A stretch of 35,568 nucleotides of DNA, taken from Alteribacillus sp041949975 (GTDB taxonomy: Bacteria; Bacillota; Bacilli; Bacillales; Marinococcaceae). The notes beneath the pieces were generated by a model. The model searched no databases. It had not been told where the DNA came from and worked only from the letters and a program-made list of their open reading frames with translations. Below are positions 1-7,521 of this stretch, one piece after another. Each line of letters starts with the position of its first letter. The first letter of the stretch is position 1. The stretch spans positions 1 to 35,568 of the forward strand of contig NZ_JBHFQG010000038.1 in NCBI RefSeq assembly GCF_041949975.1, in the 5' to 3' direction. Position numbers and translations under genes: made by a program.

Positions 1-1
1 A

Positions 2-52
2 GTGGCGGCGGCAAAACGCCGCCAAAAGACACATATCTCCATCGGAGCATGA
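2..52 (+). pseudogene. IS1182-type transposase, C-terminal tail only (gene runs in from outside the window)
   Basis: The open frame enters at the window edge and reads VAAAKRRQK followed by THISIGA and a TGA stop. The VAAAKRRQK stretch is identical to the tail of the transposase at the right edge of the window, which carries the recognisable DDE C-terminal region; that is the basis for the family call. Only 16 codons are visible, so whether the gene is intact outside the window cannot be judged. The last seven residues differ from the right-hand copy, so these are related but distinct elements. Confidence 0.6.
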
Positions 53-101
53 AAAATCTCCACCGGTCCCATCTAAAAGATGACTCCGGTGGAGATTTTA
101 T
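53..101 (+). terminator. Terminator of the left insertion sequence transposase
   Basis: Inverted repeat directly after the transposase stop: AAAATCTCCACCGG pairs with CCGGTGGAGATTTT across a short loop and runs into a T-rich stretch. It lies inside the insertion sequence, between the stop codon and the element's end. Confidence 0.65.
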
Positions 102-138
102 TTTAGGGGTTTTGGGACAGCCCCTTTCTTAGAGATTC

Positions 139-396
139 TTACTTTTCTTCTCTTTCTTCTTCACCAAAAGATTCCATATAATCTCCACAAGCATCTATCA
201 TATTTTTTCCTTCAGGTGAATTCATGGCATTCATCATTTTAGATATATTAACATTGTCCATCATACTCATTATGCCATTACCATTCATCATATTTCCCAT
301 TTGATTATTCTCCGATTCTTCAGCCAATCCTGATTGTCCGATGGCTATTAAAGCAGCCAAACCAATTGTCATAACTAGAGGGAGCTTCTTTTTCAT
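139..396 (-). CDS. Methionine-rich secreted small protein
   Basis: An 85-residue protein with a clear N-terminal signal peptide (MKKK, then a hydrophobic stretch to about residue 25, LAEE). The mature part is very rich in Met and Asn (for example MGNMMNGNGIMSMMDNV) with one Cys in MIDACGDYMESFG and an acidic end. The start is supported by AAAGGGTGAAATTCT before ATG. I do not recognise a named family. Met-rich secreted peptides of this sort often bind copper(I) or silver, so metal handling is a guess, and no copper genes are visible nearby. The stop lies about 15 bp from the end of the insertion sequence, so the downstream flank has probably been replaced by the insertion. Confidence 0.7.
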   Translation of the reverse strand: MKKKLPLVMTIGLAALIAIGQSGLAEESENNQMGNMMNGNGIMSMMDNVNISKMMNAMNSPEGKNMIDACGDYMESFGEEEREEK

Positions 397-588
397 AGAA
401 TTTCACCCTTTCGTTTAAGATAATTTTGGATCTAGACAAATTAATCGTCTTTTATAATTGCTTTTAACTTTCATATTCTTCCTCGTGAAACTTTCCGCTA
501 AGATTACTCTGTTTTTTATATTTCATCTTGTTGATTTCTTAGGAGCTATTCAGGAGGATAGACTTTCTTAAAACAACTTTTAGTTCTG

Positions 589-1026
589 TTAAGCCTTTCC
601 CCAATTCGGGATCATTTCTACGTCTGCTGCTACCAATGTTGTATATACAGGACAACGAGAATCGACGGTTTCTTGCAGTTCTTTAACACGTGCTTCAGAT
701 TCACTTGTGTGAACCGTAGCATTAACCGTGATTTTTTGGAAGTATGGACGAACCCCTTCTTCCCCCATCATTCCTCGAGGATCGAGTTCCCCATTAATTT
801 CAAAATCGATCCCTTGAAGATCAAATTCAAGTTCTTTTGCCACAAAGTTAGCAATCGCATTTTCACACCCTGCCAGAGAAATAAGCAACGTTGCTAATGG
901 ATTTGCCCCTTCATCTGTTCCTCCCATATTCGCAGGCTCATCAATAACAACCTGATGGTTATGAGACATTCCTTTTGTATTCATCCCTTTTGATACGGCT
1001 GTAATCTTTTCATTCATTTTAGCCAT
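589..1026 (-). CDS. OsmC/Ohr-family protein (thiol peroxidase-like)
   Basis: An OsmC-family protein of about 145 residues. The two family cysteines are visible: Cys54 in SLAGCENA and Cys125 in DSRCPVYT (numbering from this start). OsmC and Ohr proteins reduce organic hydroperoxides with such a cysteine pair in the cytoplasm; the actual substrate here is unknown. A more upstream ATG at 1035 overlaps the tetR stop by 4 nt (ATGA) but sits only one base from GGAG. The ATG at 1026 has AAAGGAG at good spacing, so I prefer it. It is the second gene of a tetR-osmC operon and is presumably controlled by that repressor through the palindrome at 1621-1634. Confidence 0.85.
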   Translation of the reverse strand: MAKMNEKITAVSKGMNTKGMSHNHQVVIDEPANMGGTDEGANPLATLLISLAGCENAIANFVAKELEFDLQGIDFEINGELDPRGMMGEEGVRPYFQKITVNATVHTSESEARVKELQETVDSRCPVYTTLVAADVEMIPNWGKA

Positions 1027-1031
1027 CTTAA

Positions 1032-1604
1032 TCATACTCCTTTTGGTTTTTCTAAATATTGTAACTGAATCGACTCTATTATCTCTTTTAAAATTGCGAT
1101 ATCCTGATAATTTTTCATCAATAGAATACCGCCTTCAATTTGGGCTACTAAGGATTGAGCCTTTTGCAATGCCCGTTGCTCACCACTCAACTCTTTTATC
1201 ACCCCCTCAAGGCAATGGATCCATTGGTGGAATAAATTATTGATCCTCTTACGGAATTCTTCATCATGCTCACTCATCTCTAGAGCCAAGTTACCAAATG
1301 GACATCCAAACATATTCGGAAGGTTTTCATGATAATCCACTGCCCATTCCAGCATTTCTTTCAACTTTTTTTCTGAGGATTTGTCGGATCCCAAAATGCC
1401 ATGAATTAACTCGTTTTCCCACGTGAATACAAAATGTTCTATCACTGCTAAGCCAAGCTCTTTTTTAGAAGAGAAATAGTGATAAAATTGACCTTTCCCT
1501 ATATCAGCAGCAGCCATAATATCACGGATTTTTGTAGCCTCGTAACCTTTTGAATGAATCAACTCTGCTGCGACAGAAATGATTTTATGTTTCTTATCAC
1601 TCAT
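1032..1604 (-). CDS. TetR/AcrR-family transcriptional repressor
   Basis: A 190-residue TetR-type regulator. The N-terminal helix-turn-helix is clear: SDKKHKIISVAAELIHSKG, then ATKIRDIMAAADIGKGQFYHYF, and SSKKELGLAVIEHF. The C-terminal half (inducer and dimer domain) is divergent, as usual, and carries a FGCPFGNLALEM segment. The frame stays open to 1652, but that extension would encode the operator palindrome. The ATG at 1604 has AAAGGTGATAGT ahead of it and gives the usual family length. Its end overlaps the upstream osmC start codon option, so the two genes form an operon. Autoregulation is likely because a perfect 14-bp palindrome sits at the predicted transcription start. Confidence 0.88.
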   Translation of the reverse strand: MSDKKHKIISVAAELIHSKGYEATKIRDIMAAADIGKGQFYHYFSSKKELGLAVIEHFVFTWENELIHGILGSDKSSEKKLKEMLEWAVDYHENLPNMFGCPFGNLALEMSEHDEEFRKRINNLFHQWIHCLEGVIKELSGEQRALQKAQSLVAQIEGGILLMKNYQDIAILKEIIESIQLQYLEKPKGV

Positions 1605-1620
1605 ACTATCACCTTTCAAA

Positions 1621-1634
1621 ACCAACCGGTTGGT
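1621..1634 (-). promoter_or_regulatory. Palindromic TetR-type operator of the tetR-osmC operon
   Basis: ACCAACCGGTTGGT is a perfect 14-bp palindrome placed immediately downstream of a predicted -10 box and just before the tetR ribosome binding site. The position and the twofold symmetry are what is expected for the operator of the adjacent TetR-family repressor. Binding is inferred, not shown. Confidence 0.7.
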
Positions 1635-1642
1635 ACAAAATA

Positions 1643-1672
1643 AATATAACATGCTTTGAGGGAGTAAACCAA
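1643..1672 (-). promoter_or_regulatory. SigA-type promoter of tetR-osmC
   Basis: TTGGTT and TATATT are separated by 18 bp on the minus strand. The predicted start point falls at the edge of the palindromic operator, so a bound repressor would block transcription. Confidence 0.5.
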
Positions 1673-1823
1673 AGTAATTTGCTCAAAAGGTTTTTTCGTT
1701 AATTACATACTCGTAAACTCTTTAAAGTTTATCTATTGGTTAAGTAAAGTTTAGTTTTTCCAATTATTTTTATGTTATTAATAATTTGTACGGTTTAAAT
1801 TCTTACATAAGGAGCGAAGGGTT

Positions 1824-3437
1824 ATGAGTTACGAAAAATGGTTAAAAGACATTGATTCAAAAAAATTAAATCGGCGTGATTTCATTGGAGTATCCGGAAA
1901 AACAGCACTTGCTACAACTATTGGACTTACTATCCCTCACTCATTAGCAGCTAAAGATAATGAGGCGGATCATTCATTTACGTTTGAAAAATCTCCTTTC
2001 ACTCTCGGAGTAGCTTCAGGAGATCCGTTGCCCGACGGCGTTGTGTTATGGACAAGACTAGCTCCAGATCCGACTGCAGGTGATGGACAAGGTGGAATGC
2101 CGAATAAAAATGTATTAGTTCAATGGGAGGTAGCAGAAGATGAAAATTTTAATAAGATCGTAAAAAAAGGGACGGAAGTGGCGACTTCGGAATTAGCACA
2201 CTCTGTTCATGCTGAGGTTCATGGCTTAAAACCATCTAGAAAATATTTCTATCGATTTATTGCTGGTGACAAGACGAGTCCAATTGGAAAAACAAAAACT
2301 GCACCTAATCATGGTGCGCATGTTAAAAACTTAAAATTTGCGATGGCTTCATGCCAAGCATGGGTGGGGGGACGTTACGCTGCTTATCGAAATATGGCAC
2401 AGGAAGACCTCGATTTTGTGGTCCATCTTGGGGACTATATTTATGAGAATGCTGATACTGAAACTCTTGCTGACTTCCGCAATATCCACGCCCTCTATAA
2501 AACGTCACCTGACCTGCAAGCTGCTCATGCCGCGTTTCCGTTCATCGTGACTTTCGATGATCATGAAGTCGAGAATAATTGGGCCAATGACATTTCCCAA
2601 CCAGACAATGAGGAGTCCAACGACAGATTCTTGGAAATTCGGGCTGCCGCTTTTCAAGCATACTATGAACATTTGCCCCTAAGACTTCGTTCCAAACCGC
2701 ATGGATCTGATATTCAGCTATACCGTCAGTTTACGTTTGGTGACCTTGCCGAGTTTAATGTCCTAGATACAAGGCAATACCGTGATGACCAATTACATGA
2801 GGGTTTCCCAGGAGGTCCTCTTGATCCAGATACAAACGATCCTTCAAGAACATTGATGGGCTCTAAACAAGAAGATTGGCTGTTCCGTAACCTTAGTCAA
2901 TCAAAATCTCGTTGGAATGTCCTAGCCCAGCAAACGATTATGGCTCAATTTGACTATGATACTGGTCAAGGTGTAAGTGTTAACCATGATCAATGGGACG
3001 GTTACGCTGCTGAGCGAGAACGTCTTTTAGAATATATAAAAAATCATCAACCCGCAAACCCTATTGCTATTTCAGGAGATTGGCATTCTAGCTGGGTAAA
3101 TGACCTAAAAGAGGATTTTAATAATAAAGACTCAGAAACACTGGCTGTAGAATTTGTTGGCACTTCCATCAGTTCTGGCTGTGGATGGAAAGGGGAAGTA
3201 GAGGAGGCCCTTTCTGTCAATCCTCACGTTAAATTCTTTAATGGCGACCGACGTGGTTATGTACGTTGTGAATTAACACAAGATTCATGGCGCAGTGATT
3301 ATCGTGTTGTTTCCTCTGCCAATAGTACGGAAGAAAAAGCCTATACCATGACGTCCTGGGTTGTAGAGAATGGTAAAGCAGGTGCCAAAGAAATCGGAGC
3401 CTCTAAAGAAAATAAAATAGGGGCTCTAGTAGACTGA
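1824..3437 (+). CDS. phoD: PhoD-type alkaline phosphatase/phosphodiesterase, Tat-exported
   Basis: A 537-residue secreted metallophosphoesterase of the PhoD family, which hydrolyses phosphate mono- and diesters outside the cell using calcium and iron. The N-terminus is a twin-arginine signal (LNRRDFIGVSG, Arg17-Arg18, hydrophobic stretch to about residue 43). An N-terminal PhoD domain follows (ASGDPLPDGVVLWTRL), then metal-site motifs HLGDYIYE, FDDHEVENNW, LDTRQYRDD and the late SGDWHSSW. The length matches the family. AAGGAG lies ahead of the ATG. No tatA/tatC genes accompany it here. A convincing pair of PhoP boxes was not found upstream, so phosphate control is unproven. The gene is followed by a hairpin shared with the convergent symporter gene. 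Confidence 0.93.
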   Translation: MSYEKWLKDIDSKKLNRRDFIGVSGKTALATTIGLTIPHSLAAKDNEADHSFTFEKSPFTLGVASGDPLPDGVVLWTRLAPDPTAGDGQGGMPNKNVLVQWEVAEDENFNKIVKKGTEVATSELAHSVHAEVHGLKPSRKYFYRFIAGDKTSPIGKTKTAPNHGAHVKNLKFAMASCQAWVGGRYAAYRNMAQEDLDFVVHLGDYIYENADTETLADFRNIHALYKTSPDLQAAHAAFPFIVTFDDHEVENNWANDISQPDNEESNDRFLEIRAAAFQAYYEHLPLRLRSKPHGSDIQLYRQFTFGDLAEFNVLDTRQYRDDQLHEGFPGGPLDPDTNDPSRTLMGSKQEDWLFRNLSQSKSRWNVLAQQTIMAQFDYDTGQGVSVNHDQWDGYAAERERLLEYIKNHQPANPIAISGDWHSSWVNDLKEDFNNKDSETLAVEFVGTSISSGCGWKGEVEEALSVNPHVKFFNGDRRGYVRCELTQDSWRSDYRVVSSANSTEEKAYTMTSWVVENGKAGAKEIGASKENKIGALVD

Positions 3438-3465
3438 TAAAACTTTTTCTGTTCACCAAAGTTAA

Positions 3466-3503
3466 AGAGCCTGTTATGAAACGATTCATTCATAACAGGT
3501 TCT
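3466..3503. terminator. Hairpin between convergent phoD and symporter genes
   Basis: AGAGCCTGTTATGAA pairs with TTCATAACAGGTTCT (one mismatch) across a short loop. It lies between the stop codons of two convergent genes. T-runs on both sides are poor, so termination may be modest. Confidence 0.6.
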
Positions 3504-3515
3504 ATTCAAACTACG

Positions 3516-4751
3516 TTATGTGGCATTCACCGTTTCTTTCCCTTTTTTCTCCGTTTTATTGATGACTGTCGTACCTACGAGGTCACCGGTAACATTCAGG
3601 CAGGTCGCGCCCATACCGATCAGGACATCTACGGCAGCGAGTATGGCTACAGCTTCCATCGGGAGGCCGAGCTGGGAAAATACGGTTGCAATCATAATGA
3701 TCCCGGCACCGGGAACACCTGCTGTTCCGACTGATGCAAGGGTGCCAATTAGAACGATCTGCAGGATGTCTGCAAAGCCAAGCGGCTGTCCAATAACGTT
3801 AGCAGCAAAGACAGTTGATACCGCAATACGAATAGCAGCACCATCCATATTAATAGTGGCGCCAAACGGCAGACTGAAACCATACAGGCTTTTGGACAAG
3901 CCTAGATTTTCTGCGGCAGTAAGGGTGAGCGGAAGAGTCCCGGAGCTGCTTTGTGTTACAAAAGCAGTAATCATTGGGCTTCGTGCTTCACGAAAAAAGG
4001 TACCGGGTCTTTTTTTCACCATCAGCAAAATGACAATATAAAACATAAGCTGCAAGAGAAGAGCCACGTATAGAACAAAGATGAAGTTCCCTAAGGAAAA
4101 TAGCGTGTCTGCCCCCTGGCTTCCGACAACACCCGCAATAATGGCAAAAATACCAATCGGCACGTATTGAAGCAAGCCTTTCATAACAATAAGTGTTGTT
4201 TCATTGAGCGCTTCCACCACTCTGTAGATACGTTCCCCTAGCTCACTCTGTTCAGCGGACGACCTTAAATAGGAAATACCAATCCCGAAGACAATTGCGG
4301 TAAATATAATTCCGAGAAGATTCATTTCCGTAAAAGCTGTTCCTATATTTTCTGGAACAATATTTAAGAGGACGTCTGCGATGCCGGGATTTTCCGGCAC
4401 ATCGACGCTTTCATTCCCTTCGAGTGTCATGCCTGTTCCAGGATTGAACAAGCTGGCCACCCCTATTCCAACCGTAATAGCTAATGCTGATGTCACTAAA
4501 TAATATAAAAACACTTTGCCGCCCATACGTCCTAAACGGACGATCCTTGTCTGATTGACACCAACGATGAGCGTAAACAAAATCAGAGGTACAATAATAA
4601 ATTGAAGGAGACGAAGCAGCAGGTCCCCGAACGGTTCAAGTACAGCTGTCTTTTCACCAAAGATCAGACCGGTGAGAAAACCAAGAATAAGAGCCACGGT
4701 GATTTTTTTAGTTAAGGATGCCTCTATATATCGTTTCCACATCGTCATCAT
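3516..4751 (-). CDS. Dicarboxylate/amino acid:cation symporter (DAACS family)
   Basis: A 411-residue membrane protein of the GltP/DctA/GltT family that imports C4-dicarboxylates or glutamate/aspartate with protons or sodium. Visible family motifs are the serine-rich SSSGTLPLTL re-entrant loop, FGATINMDGAA in TM7, GVPGAGIIM in the second re-entrant loop, and the TM8 segment AAVDVLIGMGATCLNVTGDLVG. Eight membrane segments are expected. The start has AGGGGGGAACGG ahead of ATGATG. Which substrate is carried cannot be decided from these motifs. It stands alone between a convergent phosphatase and the sortase gene, with about 120 bp upstream. Confidence 0.9.
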   Translation of the reverse strand: MMTMWKRYIEASLTKKITVALILGFLTGLIFGEKTAVLEPFGDLLLRLLQFIIVPLILFTLIVGVNQTRIVRLGRMGGKVFLYYLVTSALAITVGIGVASLFNPGTGMTLEGNESVDVPENPGIADVLLNIVPENIGTAFTEMNLLGIIFTAIVFGIGISYLRSSAEQSELGERIYRVVEALNETTLIVMKGLLQYVPIGIFAIIAGVVGSQGADTLFSLGNFIFVLYVALLLQLMFYIVILLMVKKRPGTFFREARSPMITAFVTQSSSGTLPLTLTAAENLGLSKSLYGFSLPFGATINMDGAAIRIAVSTVFAANVIGQPLGFADILQIVLIGTLASVGTAGVPGAGIIMIATVFSQLGLPMEAVAILAAVDVLIGMGATCLNVTGDLVGTTVINKTEKKGKETVNAT

Positions 4752-4872
4752 CCGTTCCCCCCTTACTAGAGTTAATTATATCCACCCCAGTCCATGTTAC
4801 CTATAGAATGCTCCTTTTATTGTATTTTTATTTTAGCAAAACAAGTGGCTCGAGAGTTAGACGTCCCGGAAT

Positions 4873-5529
4873 TCACCTCTTTCCTATCTCTCCAACACCG
4901 ACTAATGTTGATTCGATGATATATCGGTCCGGTGCGCTTCCGACAAAATCAAATGGGTAACATGTTGTTAGTGTTAATGCAGCTTCGTCTTTTTCCACTA
5001 TCACAGTCCGGTCTTCGGCATCTGTGATCCAAATGTCTTCTACTTGATATTCATAACGTTTTTGTTCAAATTCTAAAAAGATAGAATCCCCTGTTTCTAC
5101 TTGGTCTAGATTAGTAAATACGGTGTCTCGATGGCCGCTGAGAACTGTGAGCCCTTCTTGATCAGGCGTGGTTGTCCACTTACTGACGTATAGGCCAACT
5201 CCTCGGTCGAGTGTTTCATCATCAGCCCCCCAATACGTGTAGAATCTTTTTTCTATTCTAGGGATCACCAATCTACCGATTTCTTCTCCTTCTTCGTAAG
5301 TAGTATTTTCATTACTCATAACTGGGCTTTCTTCTCTTGCCTCTGTTGCATCTATTGTTCTTTCCATAGTCTCAACGTGTGGAGTCCTATTCCAAGTTTC
5401 CACTGCTTTGGCCGGTAAACTTTCGACAGACTGAAATCCAAGCCACCATTGATAACCAAAATAACCAGTGATAAAGACTCCCGCTATGATTAAACAACTG
5501 AGGAGCTTATCCCAAGTTTTCAACGTCAT
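4873..5529 (-). CDS. Class D sortase
   Basis: A membrane-anchored cysteine transpeptidase of 218 residues from this ATG. One N-terminal membrane helix (LLSCLIIAGVFITGYFGY) is followed by a linker and the sortase domain. Catalytic residues are visible: His133 in LSGHRDT, Cys190 in TLTTCYPF and Arg202 in APDRYII. TLTTCYPF and the Cys-to-Arg spacing are typical of class D (B. subtilis YhcS-like) enzymes, which prefer LPDTA/S or LPNTA signals. The gene directly upstream encodes a protein ending in LPDTA, so it is the probable substrate. The frame extends to a TTG at 5583. The ATG at 5529 is only 2 nt from AGAGAGG, so a TTG two codons further in is also possible. Confidence 0.9.
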   Translation of the reverse strand: MTLKTWDKLLSCLIIAGVFITGYFGYQWWLGFQSVESLPAKAVETWNRTPHVETMERTIDATEAREESPVMSNENTTYEEGEEIGRLVIPRIEKRFYTYWGADDETLDRGVGLYVSKWTTTPDQEGLTVLSGHRDTVFTNLDQVETGDSIFLEFEQKRYEYQVEDIWITDAEDRTVIVEKDEAALTLTTCYPFDFVGSAPDRYIIESTLVGVGEIGKR

Positions 5530-5583
5530 CGCCTCTCTTAACCAGAAAATGATACTAGAATTAACAACCTTTTTGAAGAGCAA

Positions 5584-5622
5584 AAGCTGTCTCTGGACGG
5601 GACGAGGGTTCAGAGACAGCTT
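5584..5622. terminator. Terminator between acetamidase and sortase genes
   Basis: AAGCTGTCTCTG pairs perfectly with CAGAGACAGCTT. On the minus strand it is followed by TTTTGCTC. It sits after the acetamidase stop and just before the sortase gene, so readthrough or partial termination would set the enzyme-to-substrate ratio. Confidence 0.7.
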
Positions 5623-5639
5623 CTTTAAAATTATTTCAT

Positions 5640-7001
5640 TTACATTTGCTTTCTTTTTCTTATTTCAAGCAGTAATCCGCTCGCTGCAATGATAAGAGTG
5701 CCCCATAACATAAACTGGGAATTATTTGATGCAGTATCTGGAAGTTCGCCCCCTTCTTCCAAAACTTCTTCTTTATTCCCCTCAGATTGGTCTTCCATCT
5801 TTGCAGCAAAATCTTCTTTACGGATTAAGGCATGAATTCCTTTGGTTTTATCTACCACTTGTGATACTTCATAGTCTGTTGCAGCACTGAGATATGCAAA
5901 TGCCTTGGCTCGGTCTACATCGAATTCCTCGGATAGATAATCGATGGATTCACGAGCAGCCTCTTTCATGGCTTCATCTAAATCTTCATCCAAGCCGATT
6001 GGAATCCAGAAATCCTCCGTTTCTCCAAATGGCTGATCGAAGTTTGTATTATCTCCCGGGATCTCATTTTCACCATTTTTCAGAACACTAACCCGAAAGG
6101 TTCCTCGTAGTGATGCTTCCAATGCTGTAAGAGCTACTTCTCCGTCACCCTGAGCGAAGTGGGGATCTCCAGTGAAGAACATGCCTCCCTCTACTTCTAC
6201 AGGAAGATACAACGTTGATCCTTCTCCCATTTCATTAATATCTATATTTCCTCCCGTGTGAGTTGGAGGTACCGAGTGCACATATTCTTCTGTATCGGTG
6301 GCCACTCCCATTACACCCATAAACGGATCAAGTGGAAATTGGATATCTTCACCTGGAATTTCTCCGTACCATTTCCCATCTCTTTCTTCAATGGGAGTAA
6401 ACGTTGATACATTATTATAAAGTTCTGGATTTTCTTCACTAGCTCCTTCTTGTGGTCCTTCATTTTCAGGAAACTCTTCAGGCAATGCTCCTTTATAGTG
6501 GCGGTTTGAAATAACACCATATGGTACGCGAGGCTCCAAGGAAAGAACTTCAACCTTTAATACATCTCCAGGTTCTGCTCCTTCTATAGCTATGGGCCCT
6601 GTAACTACATGCGGCCCGTGATCCTCGAAATCATGGCCAATGTCCGAATTTGCGATTTCTTTTGCGTCTTCTAATACTTCGCCAGGTTCAACCCCGTGTT
6701 GACCAAAGTACTCTTCTGGATCTCTTCCTTGGTCTTCTAAGATACCTTCATGTGATACCGTATCAAAGGTAACGGTTTCCCCGGAGTCGATTTCCATAAC
6801 AGGTTCGCTGTTCCGGTTGGGTAATTCTCCCCAGCTTATGTTCTCCTGTGAAGACGGCACATAATTATCGCCTTCTGCTTCCGATGGTTCTTCTAGAGGT
6901 TGGAGAGGAAATTCAAACTCTCCTTCCATTTCTGCAAAAGCTCCTGAAGGAAATGCAGAAACTGCGAGAACTGCTGCTACTGCAAGCTTAAACTTTTTCA
7001 T
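5640..7001 (-). CDS. Cell-wall-anchored acetamidase/formamidase family protein (LPDTA signal)
   Basis: A 453-residue protein with three parts. Residues 1-23 are a Sec signal peptide ending in SGAFA. The body matches the FmdA/AmdA acetamidase/formamidase family, which releases ammonia from short amides: SGETVTFDT, GPIAIEGAEPGDVLKVEVL, PFMGVMGVA, HTGGNIDI and GDPHFAQGDGEV. The C-terminus is a sorting signal: LPDTA at 420-424, a hydrophobic helix, then RKRKQM. The family is normally cytoplasmic and lacks both ends, so this is a surface version. The protein is very rich in Glu and Asp. The class D sortase gene follows. The ATG is preceded by GGGGGAAAATACAT, and a promoter and leader hairpin lie upstream. 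Enzyme activity on formamide or acetamide is inferred from the family only. Confidence 0.9.
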   Translation of the reverse strand: MKKFKLAVAAVLAVSAFPSGAFAEMEGEFEFPLQPLEEPSEAEGDNYVPSSQENISWGELPNRNSEPVMEIDSGETVTFDTVSHEGILEDQGRDPEEYFGQHGVEPGEVLEDAKEIANSDIGHDFEDHGPHVVTGPIAIEGAEPGDVLKVEVLSLEPRVPYGVISNRHYKGALPEEFPENEGPQEGASEENPELYNNVSTFTPIEERDGKWYGEIPGEDIQFPLDPFMGVMGVATDTEEYVHSVPPTHTGGNIDINEMGEGSTLYLPVEVEGGMFFTGDPHFAQGDGEVALTALEASLRGTFRVSVLKNGENEIPGDNTNFDQPFGETEDFWIPIGLDEDLDEAMKEAARESIDYLSEEFDVDRAKAFAYLSAATDYEVSQVVDKTKGIHALIRKEDFAAKMEDQSEGNKEEVLEEGGELPDTASNNSQFMLWGTLIIAASGLLLEIRKRKQM

Positions 7002-7011
7002 ATGTATTTTC

Positions 7012-7060
7012 CCCCTTACGATGTATGAACAATTTAAACCTTAACAACATATGTAAGGGG
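7012..7060 (-). promoter_or_regulatory. Leader inverted repeat covering the acetamidase ribosome binding site
   Basis: On the minus strand CCCCTTAC pairs with GTAAGGGG, 33 nt apart. The second arm includes the GGGGG of the acetamidase ribosome binding site. If it forms in the mRNA, it would hide the site. No ligand or protein is evident, and known riboswitch classes were not recognised. Confidence 0.4.
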
Positions 7061-7078
7061 AGGAAACAAAGTCGACAG

Positions 7079-7107
7079 ATTATCTTACACCCTTTTTTAT
7101 TTTTCAA
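7079..7107 (-). promoter_or_regulatory. SigA promoter of the acetamidase-sortase unit
   Basis: TTGAAA and GATAAT are separated by exactly 17 bp on the minus strand, about 80 bp upstream of the acetamidase ATG. This leaves a leader of about 70 nt that contains the inverted repeat described separately. Confidence 0.6.
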
Positions 7108-7521
7108 TTGAAATGGGAGAATACTAGCTTTTAAGACAAATAATTGAATGAAGAAGCAAAGAAGGAAGTGCAAGAGGCGAAGTATCAGAGAAGGTCATAC
7201 GCAATATTTCTTAAACGGACAAAGGGGATATGAACAAAAACCATCTAACTTAAAGTCAAGCGATAGGTAAAAATAACTTTCATTTGTGTAAAAAGGACTT
7301 TTCACTATATAAAAAATTCAAATTACCAATAATTGTATCGGCATTATTATTAAAATATATAGGAATATAGTAAAAAAGTAAGTCTTTTTTCTTGCGCCAT
7401 AAGAGAGGGGGTTTTCTTTTTTTCATTTTTTTTCTACTCTATAAAGAGGGAATTCGACATTCCTCTCGAATTCTTAGATGGGAATTAAAAACAGCAAAAA
7501 CAAAAGCAGGAGGCATTCAAC
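7108..7521. other. AT-rich intergenic region and leader upstream of fumC
   Basis: No gene is supported here. The stretch is very AT-rich with T-runs (about 7380-7435). Near fumC, AGAGGGAAT and ATTCCTCT (7445-7466) form a small hairpin. The same place reads AGAGGGAAT, 14 bp, then GAATTC, which resembles a SigH promoter with mismatches. B. subtilis citG is known to have a SigH promoter, so this is worth noting but weak. Confidence 0.4.

Larger units (their letters stand above)
1..124 (+). mobile_element. Right-hand end of an IS1182-type element
   Basis: The segment contains the transposase tail, its terminator and a terminal sequence that reads GGGGCTGTCCCAAAACCCC on the opposite strand. The element at the right edge ends in the closely similar GGGGCTGTATCAAAAGCC. 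The shared GGGGCTGTnnCAAAAnCC terminus sets the boundary at about position 124. The target-site duplication cannot be read because the other end is outside the window. Confidence 0.6.

Noticed and set aside
481..588. Possible small gene or terminator between osmC and the Met-rich gene
   Set aside because: No ribosome binding site with an open frame and no clear inverted repeat; it appears to be a plain AT-rich spacer.
1714..1731. Imperfect palindrome TAAACT...AGTTTA upstream of phoD
   Set aside because: The arms are AT-rich and six bases long; it does not match PhoP boxes and could be chance.
1741..1823. PhoP box candidates (TTAACA-like pairs) upstream of phoD
   Set aside because: No two correctly spaced repeats could be found; sequence is simply AT-rich.
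5523..5583. TTG start at 5583 for the sortase
   Set aside because: The region lies within and just after a terminator and has no ribosome binding site; it would lengthen the N-terminus before the membrane helix.
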